The notes below the pieces were generated by a model that did not search any database, was not told where the DNA came from, and saw nothing but the letters and a program-made list of their open reading frames with translations. Positions 12,816 to 22,013 of a DNA stretch of 64,000 bases are shown piece by piece; the stretch's first letter is position 1, and each line of letters starts with the position of its first letter. The DNA is from Polyangiaceae bacterium UTPRO1 (GTDB taxonomy: Bacteria; Desulfobacterota; Binatia; UTPRO1): the NCBI GenBank assembly GCA_002050235.1, contig MWST01000043.1:1-64000 (forward strand). The letters run 5' to 3'. The translations under genes and the position numbers were made by a program.

Positions 12816-13110
12816 CTTGCCCCGGTTGCGCAGACACCTGAGTTAAGCCGCTGCGCGGCGGTTGTAGAAGCGGTCCTCGTAATCGACCGGACTCAGCATG
12901 TCGATGGCTGAGTGACGGCGTTGCCGGTTATAGACGGCCTCGATCCATCGGACCGTCGCGGTACGCACGGCCGTGCGCGTAGGCCACGAGGCCCGATCGA
13001 TCAGCTCGATTTTGTAGGTCGCTAAGAACGATTGTGATCGGCCAACGCCCACCCGATCACGCGACGGGTCGAACCTTCTGGCGTTCGCTGCGACCTAGCC
13101 GTGAGCGCGA
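12816..13110 (-). pseudogene. decayed IS3-family transposase remnant
   Basis: Two pieces of an IS3-type rve integrase core remain in different frames. STRRVIGWALADH lies at about 13030-13075. IELIDRASWPTRTAVRTATV and YNRQRRHSAIDMLSPVDYEDR lie at 12843-13020. The segment that normally joins them, with two of the DDE residues and about 60 codons, is missing, so it cannot be active. The bases just after the stop (12816-12842) resemble the terminal end of IS3-type elements, by memory. The remnant borders hsdM on its upstream side and may mark how the restriction operon arrived. Confidence 0.7.
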
Positions 13111-13477
13111 TAGAGCGATGTCGGTCATGCTCCTCTGTGGATATCGGCGTTCCGTGGCCGATCGCGAGTACGACGAAGCAATGCAAGCCGCATGGCACCG
13201 ATCGTGATACGATCAGGGGTTCGCAGCATCGCGATCGACGAATCGGGTGTCGACGTGATGACGCGCGGCGCACGCGTGACGGTGCCCGTCCATAGAAGGT
13301 TACTATTTCACTAGCGTTTGATTTTGGCATGGCGGGTGCTTCGTGGGTGCAGACCGTCATTTGAAAGACCGCAACCATGGGCGGCGCGCTTCTGGAGGAA
13401 CCGCAACCGCCCCGGTGTCCGCGACACGAGAAATTTCTTCCGTGGCGTGCGTTTCCGGCCACGTCGGCCAGCATCCG
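13111..13477. other. intergenic region between IS remnant and first DUF1566 gene
   Basis: No supported gene. A short inverted repeat GATCGT-gat-ACGATC occurs near 13198-13214. A locally AT-richer patch near 13298-13330 is a possible promoter area for the DUF1566 gene, but I cannot place -35 and -10 boxes with confidence. Confidence 0.35.
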
Positions 13478-13485
13478 AAAGGAGG
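13478..13485 (+). promoter_or_regulatory. Shine-Dalgarno fixing the DUF1566 start
   Basis: AAAGGAGG ends 9 bases before the ATG at 13495. The frame is open further upstream, so this site decides the start and exposes the signal peptide. Confidence 0.8.
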
Positions 13486-13494
13486 ATCTGTCCC

Positions 13495-14700
13495 ATGCCG
13501 TTTCGTCCGCTTACGACTGTCCTCGTCCTCGCTGCCGCGCTCGGCGCTGCGGCCTCCATCGCCGGCGCCGCCGCCACGCCCGAGCAGAAGTGCCGGGCCG
13601 CCAAGAACAAGACCGCCGGCCAGTACGCCGCCTGCCGCCAGAACGCGGAGGCGAAGTTTGCGGCCGGCGGCGACATGACGAAGTACACGGCCGCCCTCGA
13701 CAAGTGCGCGAGCAAGTTCACGAAGGCGTGGAAGAAGGCGATCGACAAGGCCGCCAAGGCAAACGCGACGTGCCTCGATGCGCCGCTCGTGGTCGACGAC
13801 TTCCAGACGGTGATCGACGAGGCTACGACCAACGTCGCGACCGCCCTCGCCGGCGGCGGTCTTACGGATTGCAGCGCCGATCTTGCGACGGTCAATGCCG
13901 GCACGGCCGTCGCTGGCGACGTGCTCGCCGGCAAGACCTTCTCGAGCACCGCCGGGCTCGGCGTGACGGGGACGATGCCGAACAACGGCGCGGTGAGCAT
14001 CGTTCCGACGACCAGCGCCCAGACGATCGCCGCCGGCTACCATGACGGTAGCGGGACGGTAGCCGGCGACACCGATCTCGTGCCCGGCAACATCAAGAGC
14101 GGCGTCGAGATCTTCGGAGTCACCGGTGTGTTCACTGGTGGCACGGGCGGCGGGCTGCTGAACACAGGCCAGACCACGAGCTACGGCGCCGGCAGTGACG
14201 GCGATCTCCAGAAGGGCACCGTGCGTTCCTACGCCGACAACGGCGACGGCACGATCACCGACAACGTGACCGGGCTCATGTGGGAGAAGAAGAGCGACGA
14301 CGATTCCATCCACGACAAGGACAACATCTACACCTGGGGCGTGGAGTTGAGCCCGTACACGATGGACGGGACCATAGTGACGGAGTTCTTGGCAGCGCTG
14401 AACAGCGGCGGCGGTTTCGCGGGACACACCGATTGGCGGATCCCGAATCGATTCGAACTGGAAAGTCTGTTGGATTTGGAGAACGTGGTCCCGTCGGTGG
14501 ACCCTGCTTTCAATACGGGTTGTATGGGAGGCTGCACGGTAACGACGTGTAGTTGTACGCAATCGAGCTACTACTGGTCGTCCACTACGTCCCAGAGCAG
14601 TCCCGACAGCGCGTGGGAAGTGGACTTCTCCGCCGGCTACATGGACGCGAGCGGCAAGAGCAACTACGACTACGTTCGTGCCGTGCGCGGCGGCTCATGA
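13495..14700 (+). CDS. secreted DUF1566 (Lcl C-terminal) protein
   Basis: 401 residues. A signal peptide (about 1-26) ends at AGAAA. The mature N-terminus has a Cys-containing helical region (EQKCRAAKNKTAGQYAACRQNAEAKF, with CLDAP further on). Residues 140-220 hold two related beta repeats around GVTGTMPNNGA and GVEIFGVTGVF. The C-terminal DUF1566 domain (about 225-401) has DNGDGTITDNVTGLMWEK, GFAGHTDWRIPNRFELESLLD, a CMGGCTVTTCSCTQ cluster, YYWSSTT and the terminal VRAVRGG. This domain is found in extracellular or surface proteins, sometimes adhesive, but its function is unclear. A second paralogue follows 187 bases downstream without the middle repeats. Confidence 0.85.
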   Translation: MPFRPLTTVLVLAAALGAAASIAGAAATPEQKCRAAKNKTAGQYAACRQNAEAKFAAGGDMTKYTAALDKCASKFTKAWKKAIDKAAKANATCLDAPLVVDDFQTVIDEATTNVATALAGGGLTDCSADLATVNAGTAVAGDVLAGKTFSSTAGLGVTGTMPNNGAVSIVPTTSAQTIAAGYHDGSGTVAGDTDLVPGNIKSGVEIFGVTGVFTGGTGGGLLNTGQTTSYGAGSDGDLQKGTVRSYADNGDGTITDNVTGLMWEKKSDDDSIHDKDNIYTWGVELSPYTMDGTIVTEFLAALNSGGGFAGHTDWRIPNRFELESLLDLENVVPSVDPAFNTGCMGGCTVTTCSCTQSSYYWSSTTSQSSPDSAWEVDFSAGYMDASGKSNYDYVRAVRGGS

Positions 14701-14876
14701 TCGATCATTGGCGCCCGCACCTATCAGCGCGGGGAGCGTTCCACGTGCGCGCACGCGCGGTGACCCTTACCGCGCCCGAAGGGGTCGCTAATCATTTCGG
14801 TCGGCTCTGACGATAGTAGTGCCACAGTTGTGCGCCGGCTCCGGCTATGGGCCGGCGTGGCGGTACTCCCATCTAC

Positions 14877-14882
14877 AGGAGG
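14877..14882 (+). promoter_or_regulatory. Shine-Dalgarno fixing the second DUF1566 start
   Basis: AGGAGG lies 5 bases before the ATG at 14888 and selects it over in-frame upstream codons. Confidence 0.75.
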
Positions 14883-14887
14883 CGAAG

Positions 14888-15892
14888 ATGACGACAGTGC
14901 GAGGATGGACGGTGTCGCTGGCCGGTGGGGCGGTATTGCTGGCCGCGGCGGCGGTGGCTGCGGCCCCGACGCCGGCGCAGAAGTGCCAGGCGGGCAAGAA
15001 CGGGACAGCGGGCGAGTACGGCTACTGCCGGCAGAAGGCGGAGGGTAAGTTCGCGCAGACGGGGAATACGGCGAAGTACGCGGCGGCGCTGGCGAAGTGC
15101 CAGGCCAAGTACGCGAAGAAGTGGGTAGCGCTGGAGACGAAGGCCGGCGGCGCGTGTCCGACTACGGGGGACCAGACGGCTGTGCAGAGCTCGGTGGATG
15201 CCGAGAGCACCAATCTGGCGGTGGCGCTGGGCGGCGGGCCGCTCGGCAATCTCGCCACGTGCAGTGTGGATCTGGTGACGGCGCTGGACGATGTCGCCAT
15301 GTGCGGCGTCGACCTGGCGGCATGCGAGGCTCGCGGCCGTTTTCCCGCCACCGGTCAGACGACGTGCTGGGATGCTGCGGGCGCGGTGATTTCTTGTGCC
15401 GGCACGGGCCAGGACGGTGACGTGCGCAATGGGACCGCGCTCGCCTACACGGACAACGGGGACGGGACGGTCACGGACAACGTGACCAAGCTCATGTGGG
15501 AAAAGCTCTCGGACGACGGCGGCATCCACGACAAGGACAACTCTTACACCTGGGCCGAGGCGTTCGCGGTGAAGGTGGCGACGCTCAACAGCGGGGGCGG
15601 TTTTGCGGGCCACACGGACTGGCGGGTGCCGAACGTGAAGGAGCTGCAGAGCATCGTGAACTACGAGAACAGCAACCCCGCCGTCTCGCCGGCGTTCAAC
15701 ACGGACTGCACGGCGTCATGTACGGTCCTGACCTGTAGCTGCACGATGTCCGGCCTCCACTGGTCGTCCTCTACGCTCGCGCCCACCCCGGCGAGCGCGT
15801 GGTACGTGTTCTTCAACGATGGCGGCGTGGGCGCAATCGTCTACAGCAAGACGAATTACGGCTTCGTCCGCGCGGTGCGGGGTGGCCCGTGA
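14888..15892 (+). CDS. secreted DUF1566 protein, paralogue of the previous gene
   Basis: 334 residues. A signal peptide (about 1-26) precedes TPAQKCQAGKNGTAGEYGYCRQKAEGKF, closely matching the mature N-terminus of its neighbour. The C-terminal DUF1566 domain is also matched: DNGDGTVTDNVTKLMWEK, GFAGHTDWRVPNVKELQSIV, CTVLTCSCTMS, WSSST and VRAVRGG. It lacks the two beta repeats and carries instead a short segment with Cys residues (FPATGQTTCWDAAGAVISC). Tandem duplication followed by divergence of the middle region is the likely history. It is probably exported; its partner or ligand is unknown. Confidence 0.83.
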   Translation: MTTVRGWTVSLAGGAVLLAAAAVAAAPTPAQKCQAGKNGTAGEYGYCRQKAEGKFAQTGNTAKYAAALAKCQAKYAKKWVALETKAGGACPTTGDQTAVQSSVDAESTNLAVALGGGPLGNLATCSVDLVTALDDVAMCGVDLAACEARGRFPATGQTTCWDAAGAVISCAGTGQDGDVRNGTALAYTDNGDGTVTDNVTKLMWEKLSDDGGIHDKDNSYTWAEAFAVKVATLNSGGGFAGHTDWRVPNVKELQSIVNYENSNPAVSPAFNTDCTASCTVLTCSCTMSGLHWSSSTLAPTPASAWYVFFNDGGVGAIVYSKTNYGFVRAVRGGP

Positions 15893-16219
15893 AGCCGAGC
15901 TTTGGACTTTGACGGCGCTAGAACGCGCCGCATGACAAAGCCCTCCACCACGGCACGGCCGGCGCGTCATAGGTGAGCTCCACACAGTGGACCTCACGTC
16001 GCCGGCCACTCCTCTTGGTCCGGCCGCGAGCCCCGCGGCCGAGGCTTGCGGCGATCCGGCGATGACACTTCCCCGGACTCTCGCAGTGGCGCCGTGCCGT
16101 TGCAGCTGGTGCGCGGCCGGGCGACGGGGTCAACTGGCGAGAGGGCCGGGGCTGTCGTAAGAGATGCGGGCACGCGCGACTCGGCCGGGCGCCGATCCGT
16201 ACGCGCCCGCACTCCGCAC
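15893..16219. other. intergenic region with one imperfect hairpin
   Basis: No supported gene. The hairpin at 15973-15997 has arms GTGAGCTCCAC and GTGGACCTCAC, an 11-bp stem with one mismatch around a 3-base loop. It has no T-run. It could end transcription of the DUF1566 genes. The MFS start lies at the right end. Confidence 0.4.
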
Positions 16220-17449
16220 GTGAACACGACCTTCTCGCGCCCCGCCGACACCGCCATCGAAGGCACGGCCTTCGGCGTCCTCGCCGCGATCAGCGTCTGC
16301 CACCTGCTGAACGACATGATGCAGTCGTTGTTGCCGGCCATCTACCCGATCTTGAAGGACAACTACGGCCTCGATTTCTCGCAGATCGGACTCCTGACCT
16401 TCACCTACCAGGTCACGGCCTCGGTGCTGCAGCCGTTGGTAGGTCTCTATATCGATCACCGGCCGAAGCCCTATTCGCTCGCCGCAGGGATGGGGAGCAC
16501 GCTGACCGGGCTCGTACTCCTGGCCTACGCCCACACGTTCGCCGTGCTGCTCGCGGCGGCCGCCCTGGTCGGCATCGGCTCCTCGGTCTTCCACCCGGAG
16601 TCCTCGCGCGTGGCGCGCATGGCGGCCGGGCGGCGGCACGGGCTCGCACAGTCGCTGTTCCAGGTCGGCGGCAACGCCGGCTCGGCGACCGGCCCCCTGC
16701 TCGCGGCCTTCATCGTCCTCCGCCATGGCCAGACGAGCGTCGCCTGGTTTTCGCTGGCCGCGCTGCTCGGCATCTTCCTGCTGGTCCGGGTCGGACACTG
16801 GTACAGGGGGAAGGGGCTGGCGCGCATACGCGGCGGCGCCGCGCAGACGGCCGAGGCGCGGCTCTCGCGCCGGCGGGTGACGCAGGCGATCGCGGTCCTG
16901 ATCGCGCTCATCTTCTCGAAGTTCTTCTACATGGCGAGCATGACGAGCTACTTCACCTTCTATCTGATGAGCACCTTCCAGGTCTCCGTTCGCAGCGCGC
17001 AACTGCACCTGTTCGTGTTCCTCGCCGCGACCGCCGCCGGGACCATCGCCGGCGGCTGGATCGGCGACCGCATCGGCCGCAAGAAGGTCATCTGGCTCTC
17101 GATCGTCGGCGTGCTGCCCTTCACTCTGGCGTTGCCGTACGTGAACCTCGCCTGGACCGGGGCGCTGAGCATACCGATCGGCTTCATTCTCGCCTCCGCA
17201 TTCCCGGCCATCGTGGTCTACGCCCAGGAGCTGATGCCGTCGCGGGTCGGCACCGTCGCCGGGCTCTTCTTCGGTCTCGCCTTCGGCTTGGGCGGCATCG
17301 GCGCTGCGGTGCTGGGAGAGCTCGCCGACGCCACCAGCATCGGCTTCGTCTATCGCGTGTGTTCCGTGCTGCCGGCGATCGGTTTGCTGGCCGGGCTGCT
17401 GCCGGCGGTGGCGGAGCGACGGCCGGCGAGCGGGCCGGAGATACTCTAA
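16220..17449 (+). CDS. MFS transporter, fosmidomycin resistance (Fsr) type
   Basis: 409 residues with 12 predicted hydrophobic segments. The opening HLLNDMMQSLLPAIYPILK, the DFSQIGLLTFTYQVTASVLQPLVG stretch and FHPESSRVARMAAGRRHGLAQSLFQVGGNAGSA are characteristic of Fsr proteins, proton-driven inner-membrane exporters named for fosmidomycin resistance. The GTG at 16220 places the N-terminus just before the first conserved helix, although no clear ribosome site precedes it. Upstream in-frame sequence is Arg/Ser-rich and was excluded. No neighbouring gene indicates the natural substrate. Confidence 0.85.
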   Translation: MNTTFSRPADTAIEGTAFGVLAAISVCHLLNDMMQSLLPAIYPILKDNYGLDFSQIGLLTFTYQVTASVLQPLVGLYIDHRPKPYSLAAGMGSTLTGLVLLAYAHTFAVLLAAAALVGIGSSVFHPESSRVARMAAGRRHGLAQSLFQVGGNAGSATGPLLAAFIVLRHGQTSVAWFSLAALLGIFLLVRVGHWYRGKGLARIRGGAAQTAEARLSRRRVTQAIAVLIALIFSKFFYMASMTSYFTFYLMSTFQVSVRSAQLHLFVFLAATAAGTIAGGWIGDRIGRKKVIWLSIVGVLPFTLALPYVNLAWTGALSIPIGFILASAFPAIVVYAQELMPSRVGTVAGLFFGLAFGLGGIGAAVLGELADATSIGFVYRVCSVLPAIGLLAGLLPAVAERRPASGPEIL

Positions 17450-17606
17450 GGATGCGGCGGCGAGATCGTGGTCTCCCCGCACCTTGACCGCCTCCGGGCC
17501 ATGCGCAAGAGAGGCCCCTCGTGCGCCGTCCCGCAGCGATCTGGCTCGTGATTTCCCGGACTCTACGCCCGTGCCGGCGCACCGCGCCCGTGTCCGGCGC
17601 GGCCGC

Positions 17607-20600
17607 GTGACGCGCATCCTCGTCATCTGCCCCGACAAGACGGGGCCGCTCATGGCGGGCTCCGCCATCCGCTCGGTCGAGATCGCGAGCATGCTGGCCC
17701 GCGACTTCGACGTCACCATCGCCGTGCCCGCGGACGGGGAGCCGGTGGTGTCGGCGGCGCGCAGCGTGCGGGTGCCGACCGAGGCGACGCTGCCGGAGCT
17801 CGTCGCCGCCGCCGACTGCGTGATGATCGCAGGTCGCTCCGAGCTCATGACCGCGATCCGCAAGCCGCTCATCGTCGATCTCTACGATCCCTTCATCCTT
17901 TCCGATCTCGAGTTCTACGGCGAGGGCTTCGACGCTGCCGGCGGCCGGCCGCTCCTGGCTCTGCGCTGGTTGCAGCACCACCTCGAAAACGGCGACTTCT
18001 TCGTCTGCGCGAGTGAAGCCCAGCGCCGCTTCTGGCTCGGGATGCTGGCGGCCGCCGGCCGCGTGAACCACGCCAACTACGCCGCCGACCGCGAGCTCGC
18101 TCGGCTGCTCGCCATCGTGCCGTTCGGCGTCGCCACCGCTACCCCGGAGCGCACGGCGCGCGCCGTGAAGGGCGTGATCCCGGGGATCGCCGACGACGAC
18201 AAGCTGGTGCTGTGGGCGGGCGGTCTCTGGAACTGGTTCGACCCGCTGACGCTCGTCGAGGCCCTGGCTCGCCTCCGCGCTACGCGTCCGGAGGTGAAGG
18301 GCCTCTTCCTCGGCGTCCGGCATCCGAACCCCGATATCGGCACGATGGCGATCGCCGCGCGCGCCCGCGCGCGGGCGCGCGAGCTCGATCTCATCGATCG
18401 CGGCGTCTTCTTCATCGACTGGGTGCCGTACGGCGAGCGCCAGAACTACCTCCTCGACGCCGACGTCGGCGTGAGCCTGCACCGCCCCGGGATCGAGGCC
18501 CAGTTCGCATTCCGCACCCGCATCCTCGATTATCTGTGGGCGGACGTGCCGATGGTGCTCGGCCGCGGCGACGAGCTCGCCGAGCGCATCGAGCGCGAAG
18601 GCCTGGGGCTCACGGTGCCGCACGGCGACGTCGCGGCGACGGCCGCCGCGCTCGCAGCCATGATCGACGCCCCGGCGACGCCCGAGCGGGCGGCGCGCTT
18701 CGCCGCACTCCGGGAAGAGTTCTCGTGGGCCCGCGTCGTCGAGCCGATCCGCGAGTTCTGCCGCGCTCCCCGCTTCGCTGCCGACAAGGCGAGCGGGGGC
18801 GCATGGGTCGCCGAGGAGACGCCGCCCGGGCGCATCGTGCGCAAGGAGACGGCGCTCGTCGCCGAGGAGTTCCTGGCGCCGGCGCGCGAGCTCTCGCCGG
18901 CGCTCGGCCGCTACTACGCCGCCGAGCAGTGCTTCACCGCCGCCTACGACGGCCTCTGCCGCGTCGACGTCCTGCCGCACCTGATCGGCGAGCGGCCGCA
19001 GGCCGACATCGTCTTCAGCCTCTGGGACGAAGGTCCGACGCCGGTGCGCGTCGCTCGCGTCGCCGCCGCCCTGCGGCAGCTTCCGCACGATCAGTGGCAG
19101 CGCTTCGAGTTCCGGCCGATCGCGAACTCGCGCGGCCGCCGCTATCGGGTGACGTTCGCGGCGCCGGGGACGATCGCCTCGGGCGTGGCGCTGTGGCTCT
19201 GCAAACCGGCGACCGCCGAGACCTCGTCGCCGGCAATGATCGTCCACTATCTGGTGAAGGGCTTGGTCGAGGCGCTGCCGATTCCCGACGAGGCCTTCCT
19301 CTTCCTCCACAACACGACGCTAAGCGACGTGACGGTGCCGGGCGTCGCCGCGCTTGCGGCCGCGGACGCGGACGACGCTGCCGCGGCACTCGTGCCCAGC
19401 GACGCCGTCGGCGCGCCCCTCGACGCCGACGGGCTCCGGGTCGAGCTCGCCCGCACGGCAACGACGCTGGCGACGACGCAACGCGAGCTCGCGGCGCTCG
19501 CCGACCGGCTCGCCGAGGCCGAGCGCCGCGAGGCCGAGACCTCGCCGCGCGCGCTCCGCGCCGCCCGCCTCATGGGTCGTCTCGCGCACGCGGCCAACCG
19601 CTTCGCGCGGCGCTCGGTGAGCTTCGCGATCGCTCTCGGGCTCACGCTCGCGAGCGTGCCGCTGGCTCTCGCCGTCGGCGTGATGCTGATCGTGACCGAT
19701 GCGGTGAACCGGCTCGCGCACGGCCGCCGCGCGGCGGCGCCGCTGCCGCGCACCGACCCGGCTGGACTTTCGCGCCGCGTCGCCCAGCCGGTCTCGATCG
19801 TGATCCCGACCTGGAACGGCCGCGAGCTCCTGGAGATGAGCCTGCCGCCGCTCGTTGCCGCGCTCGCCCGTCACGCCCCGGGCGGCGAGATCATCGTCGT
19901 CGACAACGGCAGCGAGGACGACACGCGGGCGTGGTTGGCGACGCACTTTCCCGCAGTGCGGGTGATCGCGCTTCCCACCAACGAGGGCTTCGCTGGCGCC
20001 AGCAACCGCGGCGCCCGCGACAGCCGGCACCCGACGCTCATCCTTCTCAACAACGACATGGTCGTCGAGCCCGACTTCATCCGCCCGCTCCTGGAGGCGA
20101 TGGACGAGGAGCCCGACGCCTTCGGCATCTCCTGCCAGATCGACTTCATCGACAAGAGCAAGCCGCGTTGGGAGACGGGCAAGGTCCACGCCGAGTGGGC
20201 CTTCGGCGCCATCCATCTCTTCCACCTCGACCACTGGTACGACGACAACCTCTACCCGATCTTCTTCGCCGGCGGCGGTGCGTCGGCGTACGACCGCGCC
20301 AAGTTCCTGGCTCTCGACGGCTTCGACGAAGCGGTCTTCGCGCCCGTCTACATCGAGGACGTCGAGCTCGGCTATCGCGCCTGGAAGCGCGGCTGGCCGT
20401 CGCTCTTCGCCCCCGGGAGCCGCGTTCACCACCGCCACCGCAGCACGACGCGCCGGCGCTGGAGCGAGGACGAGATCTACAGCTTCTTCGTCAAGAACCT
20501 GGCGGCGCTCGCCTGGAAGAACGTCGAGGACCCGCGGCTGCTGGCGCGCCACGTTCTCGGACTGCTGCTGCTGCCGCTGCGGCTCCGGCGCCAGGCCAAC

Positions 20601-22013
20601 TGGCGGGTCGCGCTCTACACCTGGCTCGGGATGTGGCGGCAGCTCCCGGTGCTGGCGCGGGCGCGCCGGCGCGAGGGGCGGATCGCCCGCGCGCTCGACG
20701 ACGCCACCATCTTCCATGTCTCGCGCTACCGCCACGCCTATCGCGGTAAGCTCGGGCGCCGGCCGCCGCGGCCGGCCGGCGCCCGGCCGCGGGTGCTGAT
20801 AGTGAGCCCGTACAGCCCCTACCCGCCGGTCCACGGCGGCGCCGTCCGCATCCTGGCGCTGTTGCGGCGGCTGGCTCCGGAAGCCGACGTGACGTTGCTC
20901 GCCTACGCCGACACCCAGGCCGAGCTCGACCCGCGCAGCACGGCCGAGCTGAAGCGCATCTGCGACAAGGTGGTCGTGATCGAGCGCGACACCACCGCCG
21001 TCGGCGGCATCCTCTTCCCCAACAAGACGCGCGGCTTCTGTTCGTCGCTCATGCGCGACGAGATCGAGTACTGGCTCGACCGCGAGGACTTCGATGTCGT
21101 GCAGATCGAGTACACGCACCTCGCGCATCTGATGCCGGCGGCCGTACCGGGCCTCCTGCGCGTGCTCGTCGAGCACGACGTGAGCTTCGTCTCGCTCGGC
21201 CGCGCCCGCGCCACCGCCGCCACGGCCGCGGCCCGCATCGCCTTCGGCTTCGACTGGATGCGGATGCTGCGCTACGAGCTCGCCGCGGTTGCCGACGCCG
21301 ACCTCGTCCTCACCATGAGTGCTACCGACCGCGACCTCCTCGACCGCTACGTCGACACCGACCACGTCGTGCCGATTCCGAACGGCGTCGATTGCCGCGC
21401 CTTCCCGTTCGCCGCCGAGGGCCGCGATCCGGCCTCGATCCTCTTCGTCGGCTTCTTCCGCCACGAGCCCAACGTCGAGGCGGTGCGCTACTTCTGCCGC
21501 GAGGTGCTGCCGCGCGTCCGCGCCCGCGTCCCGGCGGTGCGCTTCCGCATCGTCGGCGCCTACCCGCCGGAGGTGATCCGCCGCCTCGCCGACGATCCGG
21601 CGATCGAGGTGACCGGCAGGGTCGACGACATCGCCGCCTACTACCGCTCGAGCGCCGTGTTCGTAGCCCCGGTCCTGCAGGGGTCGGGAACGCGCCTCAA
21701 GATCCTCGAAGCGATGGCGAGCGGCTGTCCGGTGGTGGCGACGACGATCGGCGCCGAGGGGCTCGATACCAGCTCCGGCGCCGAGCTGGTGCTCGCGGAC
21801 GATGCGGCGAGCATGGCCGCGGCGATCGTGCGGCTCCTCGAAGACCCCGAGGAGAGCGTGGCGATCGCACGCCGCGCCCGCGCCCACGTCGAGAGCCGCT
21901 TCGACTGGGACATCATCGCCGCCGACCTCGTCCGCGCCTACGAGAAAGCGCTGGCGCCGGCGACCGCGCCTGCCCTCCCGGCGCCGCCGGCGACGGCCGC
22001 GGAGGCACTCTGA
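17607..22013 (+). CDS. trimodular glycosyltransferase (GT4-GT2-GT4)
   Basis: About 1468 residues. Module 1 (1-385) is a GT4-like glycosyltransferase beginning VTRILVICPDKTGPLMAGSA. Residues 420-600 form an unassigned beta-rich stretch. A heptad-like helix follows (610-650), then a long hydrophobic segment (about 673-698). Module 2 (about 728-960) is a GT2 domain with VSIVIPTWNGRELLE, VVDNGSEDDT, LNNDM as the DxD-like site, and YIEDVELGYRAWKRGW. Module 3 (about 1060-1455) is a second GT4 with VSPYSPYPPVHGGAVR, HEPNVEAVRYF and PVLQGSGTRLKILEAMASG. It probably assembles several linkages of one glycan at the inner membrane. The start could be GTG 17571 instead of GTG 17607. The stop overlaps the next gene. 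Confidence 0.87.
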   Translation: MTRILVICPDKTGPLMAGSAIRSVEIASMLARDFDVTIAVPADGEPVVSAARSVRVPTEATLPELVAAADCVMIAGRSELMTAIRKPLIVDLYDPFILSDLEFYGEGFDAAGGRPLLALRWLQHHLENGDFFVCASEAQRRFWLGMLAAAGRVNHANYAADRELARLLAIVPFGVATATPERTARAVKGVIPGIADDDKLVLWAGGLWNWFDPLTLVEALARLRATRPEVKGLFLGVRHPNPDIGTMAIAARARARARELDLIDRGVFFIDWVPYGERQNYLLDADVGVSLHRPGIEAQFAFRTRILDYLWADVPMVLGRGDELAERIEREGLGLTVPHGDVAATAAALAAMIDAPATPERAARFAALREEFSWARVVEPIREFCRAPRFAADKASGGAWVAEETPPGRIVRKETALVAEEFLAPARELSPALGRYYAAEQCFTAAYDGLCRVDVLPHLIGERPQADIVFSLWDEGPTPVRVARVAAALRQLPHDQWQRFEFRPIANSRGRRYRVTFAAPGTIASGVALWLCKPATAETSSPAMIVHYLVKGLVEALPIPDEAFLFLHNTTLSDVTVPGVAALAAADADDAAAALVPSDAVGAPLDADGLRVELARTATTLATTQRELAALADRLAEAERREAETSPRALRAARLMGRLAHAANRFARRSVSFAIALGLTLASVPLALAVGVMLIVTDAVNRLAHGRRAAAPLPRTDPAGLSRRVAQPVSIVIPTWNGRELLEMSLPPLVAALARHAPGGEIIVVDNGSEDDTRAWLATHFPAVRVIALPTNEGFAGASNRGARDSRHPTLILLNNDMVVEPDFIRPLLEAMDEEPDAFGISCQIDFIDKSKPRWETGKVHAEWAFGAIHLFHLDHWYDDNLYPIFFAGGGASAYDRAKFLALDGFDEAVFAPVYIEDVELGYRAWKRGWPSLFAPGSRVHHRHRSTTRRRWSEDEIYSFFVKNLAALAWKNVEDPRLLARHVLGLLLLPLRLRRQANWRVALYTWLGMWRQLPVLARARRREGRIARALDDATIFHVSRYRHAYRGKLGRRPPRPAGARPRVLIVSPYSPYPPVHGGAVRILALLRRLAPEADVTLLAYADTQAELDPRSTAELKRICDKVVVIERDTTAVGGILFPNKTRGFCSSLMRDEIEYWLDREDFDVVQIEYTHLAHLMPAAVPGLLRVLVEHDVSFVSLGRARATAATAAARIAFGFDWMRMLRYELAAVADADLVLTMSATDRDLLDRYVDTDHVVPIPNGVDCRAFPFAAEGRDPASILFVGFFRHEPNVEAVRYFCREVLPRVRARVPAVRFRIVGAYPPEVIRRLADDPAIEVTGRVDDIAAYYRSSAVFVAPVLQGSGTRLKILEAMASGCPVVATTIGAEGLDTSSGAELVLADDAASMAAAIVRLLEDPEESVAIARRARAHVESRFDWDIIAADLVRAYEKALAPATAPALPAPPATAAEAL

